NCBI RefSeq assembly: GCF_028610675.1 | Contig: NZ_JAQQWS010000002.1 | Location: 1-64,000, forward strand | Length of the DNA: 64,000 nucleotides | Reading direction: 5' to 3' | Source of the DNA: Alkalihalobacillus pseudalcaliphilus | Lineage (GTDB): Bacteria > Bacillota > Bacilli > Bacillales > Bacillaceae_D | Shown: positions 44,980 to 53,411 of the stretch, in pieces | Layout: the number at the start of each line of letters is the position of its first letter | How positions within the stretch are numbered: the first letter of the stretch is position 1 | The notes under the pieces: generated by a model | What the model was told of the DNA's origin: nothing | Seen by the model: only the letters and a program-made list of their open reading frames with translations | The model's database searches: none | Program-made: the position numbers and the translations under genes

Positions 44980-46275
44980 TTACATGATTTGTAAAATCGC
45001 CATAATTTCTTTTTTAACTTGCTCATTTTCCTTGTTATCACTAATTAAATCAAGCGGGAAATATAACTTGTGGTCCGTTCTTTTTTTACCTGAAATGGCT
45101 TCAACAACATCAGATTCTCTTGAAAGTTCTCGTATTTTGCCGTTAGGTAGTACTAAATGTATCGGTAATCTTTCTCCTTCTTCACCAGGACGGTAAAAGT
45201 CATAGGGTAGATCAGATGAGGAGTCCACAACTAAATAGTAAGAAGGATCAATATCCGCTTTTCGAAAAAGCTCCTGTAATTTAGGCCAATCGTTCATCCA
45301 CTGATTTGGGTTAAATTCTGTGTATTTAAACAGATTTCTATTTAAAAATCTTACACAAAGATCGCTTAAAATACGATCGTCCTCACCTTGCCATACTTGA
45401 AAATAATAAAGGGTTATCGCCTCATCAAGCTGCAAATAATCATCTAAGCTCACTTTTTCATGAAAGAATGAGTAGAAATGGATAGGTTCTTGTTTGAATG
45501 TGTACCCTTGTTTATATAAATCCTTCACTCGTTTAAAAATGTTATTAATAATAACCTCTGCACTTCTTGAAACAGGATGAAAATAAACTTGCCAATACAT
45601 TTGGTATCGACTCATTATGTAATCTTCGACAGCATGCATACCACTTTGTTTGATGACAACTTGCTCCTCGGTCGGACGCATAACGCGAAGGATACGTTCC
45701 ATGTCAAAGTGGCCATAACTTACACCCGTATAATACGCATCACGTAATAAATAGTCCATGCGATCCGCATCAATTTGACTGGAGATAATACTTGTCACTA
45801 ACTTGTTAGGGTATGTCTTTTCAATCACATCACTAACCGCTTGAGGAAAGGTTGGTGAAACTTTTTTCAGAATTTGGTTCACCTCAGAATCACCTAAAAT
45901 AATGGCTCTCGTCCACTCTTCATGATCCGTTCCAAATATTTTCTCAAAGGCGTGCGAAAAAGGGCCATGTCCTATATCATGAAGTAAGGCTGCCGACAGT
46001 GTTAGTAGTCTCTCTTTTTCTTGCCAATGCGGTCTACCCTTAAACACCTCTAAGATTCTTCTTGTAATTTCATAAACACCTAAAGAGTGATTAAAACGCG
46101 TATGTTCAGCACCGTGGAAGGTAATATAAGTAGTACCTAGCTGTTTAATTCTTCGTAACCTTTGGAACTCCTTTGTTCCAATTAACTCCCAAATTAATTC
46201 GTCTTTTACGTGAATATAGCGATGGACCGGATCCTTAAACACTTTCTCTTCTTCTAATTTTCCATAGACTGACAT
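44980..46275 (-). CDS. HD-domain phosphohydrolase (YwfO-like, putative dNTPase)
   Basis: A 431-residue HD-superfamily hydrolase. The metal-binding His and Asp residues are seen in RFNHSLGVYEITRRIL, AALLHDIGHGPFSHAFE and SSQIDADRMDYLLRDAYY, the layout of dGTPase/SAMHD1-like dNTP triphosphohydrolases such as the Enterococcus homologue EF1143. It may balance dNTP pools. ATG 46275 has AGGTAGGTG upstream; a GTG nine bases earlier overlaps it. It forms a pair with ywgA. Confidence 0.88.
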   Translation of the reverse strand: MSVYGKLEEEKVFKDPVHRYIHVKDELIWELIGTKEFQRLRRIKQLGTTYITFHGAEHTRFNHSLGVYEITRRILEVFKGRPHWQEKERLLTLSAALLHDIGHGPFSHAFEKIFGTDHEEWTRAIILGDSEVNQILKKVSPTFPQAVSDVIEKTYPNKLVTSIISSQIDADRMDYLLRDAYYTGVSYGHFDMERILRVMRPTEEQVVIKQSGMHAVEDYIMSRYQMYWQVYFHPVSRSAEVIINNIFKRVKDLYKQGYTFKQEPIHFYSFFHEKVSLDDYLQLDEAITLYYFQVWQGEDDRILSDLCVRFLNRNLFKYTEFNPNQWMNDWPKLQELFRKADIDPSYYLVVDSSSDLPYDFYRPGEEGERLPIHLVLPNGKIRELSRESDVVEAISGKKRTDHKLYFPLDLISDNKENEQVKKEIMAILQIM

Positions 46276-46303
46276 GTTATTCACCTACCTTAAATGGGGT
46301 TCG

Positions 46304-46425
46304 TTTGTTTTATATGAAAGTTACCTTGGGGCGATGGGTTGTTCCTTGAAGTTAGCTCGTCATCCATCTTACGATAAATGACCTTAGCAGGACAGTGTTC
46401 CTGTTCACATACTCCAGAGTTTACT
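46304..46425. repeat. Dispersed repeat, type II module
   Basis: Begins TATATGAAAGTTACC and continues GGGCGATGGGTTGTTCC, TGAAGTTAGCTCGTCATCC and TAGCAGGACAGTG. The same ordered blocks occur at 61039-61130 and, in part, from 48049. It shares only the TATGAAAGT border with the type I elements. Confidence 0.75.
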
Positions 46426-46462
46426 ATAGTATCGACAAATTAGACACCTTTTGTCATGCATC

Positions 46463-47713
46463 TTAATGATCGTTACGTAATCTATCTGACATCCATTGAT
46501 CAGAAGGTAAAAGGAAGCTTAAGCAACCAATAATTGGGAATGTTACAGCGATAAGCATCGTCGTATACATACCAACAAAGTCAGCGATAATTCCAAACAT
46601 AACGGCTCCCACTGCTCCCATTCCAAAAGCTAAACCGACAATTAAGCCTGAAACAACACCAATTTTTCCTGGAATAAGTTCTTGCCCATAAACAACGGCA
46701 ACAGAAAAACTGGATAAAATAATAAAACCAATAATACCTATAAGTGGATATGCTAGAATTGGGCCAACATGTGGTAGAAGCAGAGCAAATGGGGCCGAAC
46801 CTAACATAGAAAGCATTAGTATTGTTCTTTTTCCAAATCGATCGGCGAGTGGACCACCAGCAAAGGTCCCTATCGCTCCAGCCGCCAAAAAAATAAATAG
46901 ATAAACTTGTGCTTGTGAGATCGTCATTCCGTATTCTTCAATCGCAAAAAATTGATAATAATTAGCTAAACCAGCATGGAACCAAGAGCGCACGAATACG
47001 AGAAATAATAATACACCAAAGCCGACAAGAATTTTACGACGATATTTCGTAGGTATAGATGGTCCTGCTTTTTTAGTTTTTGCTTGTAACGTTTGAATCT
47101 TAATTTGTTCTTTGTACCAAGTAGCAATATATAATAACAAAATAATGGCAAGACCTGCGACCAATGTGAACCAAATCGAACCGAACTGTCCAAGCGGCAC
47201 TAAAATAAGCAAAGTTATTAACGGTGCTAGTGCCTGACCTGCATTTCCACCTACTTGATAAATGGATTGCGCTAAACCTTTTTTATTCCCTGCGGCCATA
47301 TGAGCGACACGTGATCCTTCAGGATGAAATGTCGCTGAACCGATGCCAATAAAGGTAACAGCTATGACTACCATCCAAAAATTCGGGGCAAATGCAAGAA
47401 GAACTACACCAATAAAAGTAAAACAAAGGCCTATCGGTAACGCAAATGGGGATGGTTTTTTATCGGTATATACCCCAACAACCGGCTGAATAACCGAGGC
47501 TGTCATATTTAAAGCAAAAGCAATAATTCCTATTTGAGTATAGGTGAGCCCCATCTCCGCTTCTAGTATAGGGAACATCGCTGGAACTAGTGCTTGAATG
47601 GAGTCATTTAACAAGTGGACAAACCCGATTATAAATAGGATGCGGTAGGCCGTTTTCACTTGTGGGTTAGATTTATCTTTCGTTTGACTTGTCTTTAGCT
47701 GCTTTGCTTCCAT
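46463..47713 (-). CDS. MFS transporter, fosmidomycin-resistance (Fsr)-like
   Basis: A 416-residue protein with twelve predicted membrane helices. The opening block FVHLLNDSIQALVPAMFPIL and GIGSATFHPEGSRVAHMAAG are close to the Fsr drug-exporter family of the major facilitator superfamily. The exported compound is unknown. AAAGGAG lies 8 nt before the ATG. It stands alone, flanked by dispersed repeats on both sides (46304 and 47729). Confidence 0.88.
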   Translation of the reverse strand: MEAKQLKTSQTKDKSNPQVKTAYRILFIIGFVHLLNDSIQALVPAMFPILEAEMGLTYTQIGIIAFALNMTASVIQPVVGVYTDKKPSPFALPIGLCFTFIGVVLLAFAPNFWMVVIAVTFIGIGSATFHPEGSRVAHMAAGNKKGLAQSIYQVGGNAGQALAPLITLLILVPLGQFGSIWFTLVAGLAIILLLYIATWYKEQIKIQTLQAKTKKAGPSIPTKYRRKILVGFGVLLFLVFVRSWFHAGLANYYQFFAIEEYGMTISQAQVYLFIFLAAGAIGTFAGGPLADRFGKRTILMLSMLGSAPFALLLPHVGPILAYPLIGIIGFIILSSFSVAVVYGQELIPGKIGVVSGLIVGLAFGMGAVGAVMFGIIADFVGMYTTMLIAVTFPIIGCLSFLLPSDQWMSDRLRNDH

Positions 47714-47728
47714 GGTTTTCTCCTTTGA

Positions 47729-48110
47729 TATGAAAGTTAGTGCTGATGCTCATATGCGGAACTCTACTAGCCGCTACCGAAAATAATGCTCCGCGTCCTG
47801 CGGGGTGGCTGCTAAACTAACTGGTTTCGCCAGTGGATTTCAGCCCGCCACTACATCCTGCGGGAGTCTCCACATGACTCGCCCGCTGGGTGACTGCTCA
47901 TTCTAAAGTTCAAAATCATTCTCAACAAATATTAAAATGAATGAGAACAAAAAAACAAAGTGAATGAAAAACCACCAGTTAAAAGCTAAAACCTACTTTC
48001 ATTTTTGTGGGTGATGAGTTGCTTCGGCAGTCATCATGGAAGTTTTGTATGAAAGTGTACTTAGGGATGATAGTTTGTGCCTTGAAGTTAGCTGATTCTT
48101 AATCCCCTTC
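47729..48110 (+). repeat. Dispersed structured repeat, copy C, followed by a partial type II module
   Basis: Type I element from TATGAAAGTTAGTGCTGATG, with nested stems around CTGGTTTCGCCAG and outer arms TCCTGCGGG / CCTGCGGGA. It continues through a longer variable stretch to the 62-nt 3' module at 47995-48056 (ACTTTCAT/ATGAAAGT; inner TGATGA/TCATCA). A partial type II module starts at the shared border (48049) and reads GATAGTTTGTGCC. The region abuts the 5' end of the MFS gene. Confidence 0.85.
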
Positions 48111-48120
48111 ACACCTTTTC

Positions 48121-48625
48121 GTGTGACTTTACTCACTCATTTCCCTCGAGTAACTGACACGTTCGGCCCTTTTCGTTACTTTACTCTCTCACTTCCCCCG
48201 AGTAACTGTCTCGTTCGGCTCTTTTCGTTACTTTACTCTTCTTCTTCCCCCGAGTAACTGTCTCGTTCGGCTCTTTTCGTTACTTTACTCTCTCACTTCC
48301 CCCGAGTAACTGTCTCGTTCGGCCCTTTTCGTTACTTTACTCTCTCACTTCCCCCGAGTAACTGTCTCGTTCGGCTCTTTTCGTTACTTTACNNNNNNNN
48401 NNNNNNNNNNNNNNNNNNNNNNNNNNNNNNNNNNNNNNNNNNNNNNNNNNNNNNNNNNNNNNNNNNNNNNNNNNNNNNNNNNNNNNNNNNNNTCTTCTTC
48501 TTCCCTTGAGTAACTGTCTCGTTCGGCCCTTTTCGTTACTTTACTCTCTCACTTCCCTTGAGTAACTGTCTCGTTCGGCTCTTTTCGTTACTTTACTCAT
48601 CTTCTTCCCTTGAGTAACTGACATA
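48121..48625. repeat. 52-bp tandem palindromic repeat array (array 3)
   Basis: Units start at 48148, 48200, 48252, 48304, 48356 and, after the N gap, 48508, 48560 and 48612, all 52 bp apart. Each has GAGTAAC, then CTCGTTCGGCTCTTTTC, then GTTACTTTACTC, so the arms can pair as GAGTA/TACTC or GTAAC/GTTAC, followed by a linker CTCACTTCCCCC or a variant. The first unit retains ACACG-type inner arms. True copy number is unknown because of the gap. Confidence 0.94.
48393..48492. other. Assembly gap (100 N) inside array 3
   Basis: Exactly 100 N, the standard placeholder, interrupting a repeat unit. Like the first gap, it lies inside a tandem array, so assembly failed because of the repeats. Confidence 0.95.
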
Positions 48626-49063
48626 TTATTAGACTTTTCATTCATACTCTTCGGTTTTTGTACTTCTCGTTCAAAAACCCAATGAACGAAAAGCCAAACA
48701 CCCATTAAATAAATGGCACTTGTCAAAAGAAAGTTTGCTCAAATAATCAAAAACCTCCAAACAATACTTCCCTGTTTATTAAAGGTGAGTAGGTTGTCGT
48801 GGAAATTCTGTTTGAGAATTGCTGCACATGGCCCAGTCCTTCTCCATTTTTCTGGAAATAATGCAAAATAAGTAGTCTAGCGTAACTTCTAATTTTTTTC
48901 TCTTTTTTAATCTTCTTCTATCATATACCTATTGAAGTCACGATGAAAACAGTGATTTCTTTCCTATTAATGAATTAATGCTTGTCATAATTAAAATAAC
49001 CCCATAAACAAATTTTCTGTTCATCGGGACTAGATAGTAAGCTTATAACTAGATTTACACTTT
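48626..49063. other. Intergenic region after array 3
   Basis: No gene supported. A minus-strand frame at about 48640-48745 reads like a membrane-protein C terminus (LLTSAIYLMGVWLFVHW) but an in-frame stop lies just upstream and no start signal exists; it could be a gene remnant or chance. Confidence 0.35.
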
Positions 49064-49744
49064 TTAATGGAGTAATTGCAAACGGAAGAGTTTAGTCACT
49101 GCTTCTGTTCGATTAGCACTATCCGTTTTGACCATAACATTTTTCAAGAAATATTTGACCGTTGATTCAGCTAGATACATCATGTTACTAATTTCCTTTG
49201 TCGTAAAACCATTCGCGATATATTGCATAACTTGTAACTCTTTATTTGTAAAAGAAGTATTTTCTTTTAGCCTTGTTCCATATAAAAAGTGCAAGCATTG
49301 TTCGCTGAAGTTTTTCATCTCATTTAACACATCCTGCCCTACTTGTAATTGGACATTGACACCTGTCATAAACCCTACGACAATATCATTAATTGTAAAA
49401 GGGATAACGAGCATATTTTTAATCGGCTCTGATAAGATGAAATGATTACTAATGGAAAGCTGAAAAGCATTATTATCAAAATAGCTTACCTTATTGTCAG
49501 ATAATGCTTCATATACAAAACGATTTACTTTTGCCATCTCATGAACATAATGAATTGACTGTACATTTGGATATTCATAAGAGATTATGCCACTAAACGC
49601 ATCATTAAAGCTTGAATATTGAAATAATTGAATAATGCGACAAGGGAAGTTTTGATAAAATACCTTGATCATTTCAAACAAATTCTCATTAACATTTTCA
49701 CTTTTTATAATGGAAGAAAGTTCTTTTTGCCAGTTTGCTATCAA
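49064..49744 (-). CDS. LuxR-type transcriptional regulator
   Basis: A 226-residue regulator with a C-terminal LuxR/GerE helix-turn-helix: TNKELQVMQYIANGFTTKEI, then AESTVKYFLKNVMVKTDSAN. The N-terminal 160 residues are probably a GAF-like sensor but match nothing specific. TTG 49744 is chosen because GGGGTGG is 6-7 nt upstream; an ATG at 49762 has no site. It is divergent from the alcohol dehydrogenase gene, so regulation of that gene is likely but unproven. Confidence 0.85.
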   Translation of the reverse strand: MIANWQKELSSIIKSENVNENLFEMIKVFYQNFPCRIIQLFQYSSFNDAFSGIISYEYPNVQSIHYVHEMAKVNRFVYEALSDNKVSYFDNNAFQLSISNHFILSEPIKNMLVIPFTINDIVVGFMTGVNVQLQVGQDVLNEMKNFSEQCLHFLYGTRLKENTSFTNKELQVMQYIANGFTTKEISNMMYLAESTVKYFLKNVMVKTDSANRTEAVTKLFRLQLLH

Positions 49745-49915
49745 GCGACACCACCCCCACATTCACTATATCAAATTAACTAGACAAAAGGATAGATATA
49801 CCTATAAACTTCCCCTTTTGTCTAGGTCATTTTTATACGTAAAGCTAACTATTCCACCCCTCAAGTAAACGCTATCATTAATGTGTAGCAACCTAATTTT
49901 AAAGGAGTGATACGT

Positions 49916-51043
49916 ATGAAAATAAAAGCTGCTGTTATCAATTCTGTAAATGAACCTTATGTAATGGAGGAGCTCAATATTAGTGAGCCCAATGACAATG
50001 AGTTACTCGTTAAAATGGTAGCTTCAGGTATGTGCCATTCAGATGTAGCCGTTCGAAAAGGTTTTAATGAATTCCCTCTTCCCATTATTCTCGGTCATGA
50101 AGGATCTGCTATTGTAGAAAAGGTGGGAAGTAATGTCCAAGGTTTTGAAATAGGTGATCATGTGGTTGTTTCATTCGGTTATTGCGGACAGTGCGATAAC
50201 TGTAGAACAGGGATCCCTGGTTCTTGTTATGACTGGAGTGAGATAAACATGTCAGCTACACGAGAGGATGGTAGCGCTTATTTTACTAGAGAAGACGGAA
50301 CACCGGTTACTCGTTTTTTTGGTCAATCTTCTTTTTCTACTCATTCCATTGTCGGATCTTCTAGTTTAACAAAAATTGATAAATCCTTAGATTTACGTTT
50401 ATTCGGTCCACTTGGGTGTGGGTTCATGACTGGAAGCGGTGCAGTTCTTAATGGTATAAAGCCTGAGCCCGGCTCGACAATTGCCGTTTTTGGGACTGGC
50501 GCAGTTGGTATGGCTGCAATGATGGCCGCAAAGGTGGCCGGTTGTTCAAAAGTAATTGCCGTTGACATTCACGAGAGCCGACTTGACCTTGCAAAGCAGC
50601 TAGGTGCCACTCACGTTATTAACAGTAAGAATGAAAACGCACAAGAACAAATCCTTGCTTTGACAAGTGGAAGAGGTGTAAATTATAGCGTTGATACGAC
50701 AGGAGTTGGACAAGTCGTACGTACCGCCATAGAAGTATTAGCAGTAGGTGGATCTATTGCACCAGTAGCCGTTGGAAAGGATATAACGATTAGTACAATT
50801 AATGATCTTGCTATGAAAAACCGAAATATCGTCGGTGTTCTGATGGGACGTGCCATTCCTCAATTATCAATTAGACAGATGGTCGATTTTTATGAAGCAG
50901 GTAACTTCTCGTTTGATAAATTAGTGGAGTATTACTCTATCGACGACATTAATCAAGCAGAAGCCGATTCATTATCAGGCAAAACGATCAAACCGATTCT
51001 TATTATGGATGAATCTTATCAACCAGAAGTCGCTAAATCCTAA
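49916..51043 (+). CDS. Zinc-dependent alcohol dehydrogenase (MDR superfamily, aryl-alcohol type)
   Basis: A 375-residue medium-chain NAD(P)-dependent dehydrogenase. Catalytic zinc ligands lie in GMCHSD (Cys40) and GHEGSAIVEKVG (His61, Glu62), structural-zinc cysteines at about 90, 93, 96 and 104 (CGQCDNCRTGIPGSC), and the Rossmann motif is FGTGAVGMAAMMAAK. The wide substrate region resembles aryl/benzyl alcohol dehydrogenases. ATG 49916 has GGAG 8 nt upstream. It is monocistronic, divergent from a LuxR regulator, and ends at a shared terminator. Confidence 0.9.
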   Translation: MKIKAAVINSVNEPYVMEELNISEPNDNELLVKMVASGMCHSDVAVRKGFNEFPLPIILGHEGSAIVEKVGSNVQGFEIGDHVVVSFGYCGQCDNCRTGIPGSCYDWSEINMSATREDGSAYFTREDGTPVTRFFGQSSFSTHSIVGSSSLTKIDKSLDLRLFGPLGCGFMTGSGAVLNGIKPEPGSTIAVFGTGAVGMAAMMAAKVAGCSKVIAVDIHESRLDLAKQLGATHVINSKNENAQEQILALTSGRGVNYSVDTTGVGQVVRTAIEVLAVGGSIAPVAVGKDITISTINDLAMKNRNIVGVLMGRAIPQLSIRQMVDFYEAGNFSFDKLVEYYSIDDINQAEADSLSGKTIKPILIMDESYQPEVAKS

Positions 51044-51054
51044 AATCATTTACA

Positions 51055-51116
51055 ATCACAAACCCAAAAAGGAGTCCGATGCATTAAATCATCGAACTTC
51101 TTTTCCATTTTGTGAT
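51055..51116. terminator. Bidirectional terminator between the alcohol dehydrogenase and asnB
   Basis: Long interrupted stem: ATCACAAA / TTTGTGAT outside, AAAAGGAGT-like / ACTTCTTTT in the middle, CGATG / CATCG inside. It starts at the asnB stop codon and serves both convergent genes. Confidence 0.75.
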
Positions 51117-53026
51117 TATTTACTTACATTCACTTCTTTAGATGGGTAAAAGTCTTCTGGGTGGTCTAGCTTCTTATATGGTGTCATGGACTTCTCTATA
51201 TAAAGGGCATGCCATATCATAAAGCATAATGCGACCCAAAGCTTTCTACTGTTATCGCGTTTACCTGTTGCGTGTTCATTTAATAGTGCTAGTATTTGAT
51301 CCTTATATAGATACTCATCAGTTTGGCTCATATGGATCATATTTTTGGCCCAATCGTACCATTCATCTCGTAACCAAACTCGTATCGGCACAGGAAATCC
51401 AAGCTTTTTTCTGTCTAAGACACTTGCAGGTACCCATTCAGATATCGCTTTTCTTAGAATATACTTGGTCGTTTGATGACTTAGCTTATACTTCGTTGGA
51501 ATTTCACTCGCTACTTCCAAAACTTCGTTATCTAAAAATGGAACGCGCAGCTCCAATGAATGAGCCATGGTCATGCGGTCTGCTTTTGTTAAAATATCTC
51601 CAGGTAGCCATGTGTGCAAATCAATATATTGCATTAAAGTTGCCTTATCATAAGCCTTACCTTGCTCATAAAAGCGAGCGACATGGTTTTTAAAATGATT
51701 ATTTTGATTAAAATGGAGCAAAATCTCTTTCTTTTCTAATTCATCATATATTTTAGCATTACCGATATAACGATCGGCTAATGGTGTCGTACCTCTGATT
51801 AAGTAGTTCCGCCCTTTTACTCCCTCAGGAAGAAATGTAGCAAGAGAATGAAGCATCTTATTTAATGGCTTTGGTATGTAATCAAACCCTTTCAAAGCCA
51901 ACGATTCACGATAAATATTGTAGCCACCGAATAGCTCATCGGCTCCTTCCCCTGACAAAACCACCTTGACATGCTTACTCGCTTCTTTAGCAACAAAATA
52001 AAGAGGAATAGCTGCTGGATCCGCTACGGGTTCATCCATGTGCCAAATAATATTTGGTAGCTCACGCAAAAATTCTTCTGAGCTAATAAACTTATGGATA
52101 TTAGTAACACCTAATTGGTGGGCTGATTCTTTCGCTACCTCAACCTCGCTATATCCATTTTGCTTAAAGCCTACTGTGAAGGTTTGGAGATTTTCGTTAT
52201 GTCTTTTTGCCAAGGCAACAGTTGTTGTTGAATCAATTCCCCCTGATAAAAAGGCACCTACTGGAACATCACTACGCATATGTTTGGCTACAGAGTCTTC
52301 CATAACATCTCTTATCTTTTGGATATGATCCTCTAATGAAAGATTAATCGTTCGGAATTGATATTGATGAAATGCTTTAATCTCCATCGTACCTTTTAAC
52401 TTTTTTACAAAGAAATGACCAGGTGATAACTTCTGAACTTCTTTATAAATGGTAGCAGGCTCAGGTACATACTGGTAGCTCAAATATTGCTGAAGTGATT
52501 TGGTATTAATAGTCAAAGAGTCTATACAGTGGTGTATACTTTTCAATTCAGACGCAACGAGCAATTGATGATTGGATTCCCAATAATAAAACGGCTTAAT
52601 TCCAAAACGATCCCTTGCCCCTACTAACTCTTGCTGCACTTTATCCCATATCACAAAACCAAACATACCTCGGAGCTCTCGGATTGCCTGTACTCCTTTT
52701 TGGGCGTACAAGGCAACAATAACCTCTGTATCCGTATGAGTTTGAAACGAATAACCATCTTGAATCAAACGATCTCTTAATTCGATATAATTATATATTT
52801 CACCATTAAATGTAATGTGGTAACGGTCATTCTCATAAGCCATTGGCTGACTGCCATGTTCTAAATCAATAATACTTAATCTTTTAAATCCAAGTCTTAC
52901 TGGATGCTCTTCAAAAATCCCTGTTGAATCAGGGCCTCTATGATGAATTTGCTCCAATGCTTGCTCAAATAAATCACGGGTCATAAATTGTTGATTTATA
53001 TTTATTTCTCCAAAAAAACCACACAT
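51116..53026 (-). CDS. asnB: Asparagine synthase (glutamine-hydrolysing)
   Basis: A 636-residue enzyme making asparagine from aspartate, ATP and glutamine. The N-terminal Ntn amidotransferase starts MCGFFGEI, with Cys2 as nucleophile after Met removal, and has RLSIIDLEHGSQPM and ITFNGEIYNYIELR. The C-terminal synthetase has the pyrophosphate loop PVGAFLSGGIDSTTTVALAK and VVLSGEGADELFGGYNIYRE. Length is closest to AsnB (632 aa) or AsnO (614 aa) of B. subtilis; which paralogue it represents cannot be decided. It is monocistronic. Confidence 0.95.
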   Translation of the reverse strand: MCGFFGEININQQFMTRDLFEQALEQIHHRGPDSTGIFEEHPVRLGFKRLSIIDLEHGSQPMAYENDRYHITFNGEIYNYIELRDRLIQDGYSFQTHTDTEVIVALYAQKGVQAIRELRGMFGFVIWDKVQQELVGARDRFGIKPFYYWESNHQLLVASELKSIHHCIDSLTINTKSLQQYLSYQYVPEPATIYKEVQKLSPGHFFVKKLKGTMEIKAFHQYQFRTINLSLEDHIQKIRDVMEDSVAKHMRSDVPVGAFLSGGIDSTTTVALAKRHNENLQTFTVGFKQNGYSEVEVAKESAHQLGVTNIHKFISSEEFLRELPNIIWHMDEPVADPAAIPLYFVAKEASKHVKVVLSGEGADELFGGYNIYRESLALKGFDYIPKPLNKMLHSLATFLPEGVKGRNYLIRGTTPLADRYIGNAKIYDELEKKEILLHFNQNNHFKNHVARFYEQGKAYDKATLMQYIDLHTWLPGDILTKADRMTMAHSLELRVPFLDNEVLEVASEIPTKYKLSHQTTKYILRKAISEWVPASVLDRKKLGFPVPIRVWLRDEWYDWAKNMIHMSQTDEYLYKDQILALLNEHATGKRDNSRKLWVALCFMIWHALYIEKSMTPYKKLDHPEDFYPSKEVNVSK

Positions 53027-53365
53027 TGTCTCGTCACCTACTAATAAGTTTATTCTATCTTATAACACATATCATTGACTTGTAGGATTTAGTTTTTGAG
53101 TTGTCAATCATATATGTCATTTCATAATCACGCAACCAAATAAAGGAAATCTTACTCATTATAATTACATTACTCGAACCATTCAATAAACTCACCAAAA
53201 AAAGATTATTTTCCACATTGTGACCGCATTCGTAGCAATTATAAACTCTTAACCCATTCTTCCCTATTAAATACGTATATAATCATACATGTACATTAGA
53301 CGTCAACTTCTTAAATAAGGATTCAATGATTTCTCTAAATACTTTATATTCATACCTCAATATAG
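53027..53365. other. Intergenic region upstream of asnB
   Basis: AT-rich, about 340 bp, with no gene. It must hold the asnB promoter; no T-box leader signature is present. Confidence 0.5.
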
Positions 53366-53404
53366 AAAAAACCGAGTATGGTAACATTACCACACTCGGT
53401 TTTT
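53366..53404 (-). terminator. Intrinsic terminator of the symporter gene
   Basis: Stem AAAAACCGAGT / ACTCGGTTTTT with inner GGTAA/TTACC pairing, 8 bp past the stop codon. Confidence 0.9.
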
Positions 53405-53411
53405 ACGTTCA

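Noticed and set aside
48541..48745. Possible truncated membrane-protein gene (EamA-like C terminus)
   Set aside because: Only about 20 hydrophobic residues support it, an in-frame stop lies directly upstream, and the other end runs into array 3. Left as a note on the intergenic entry.
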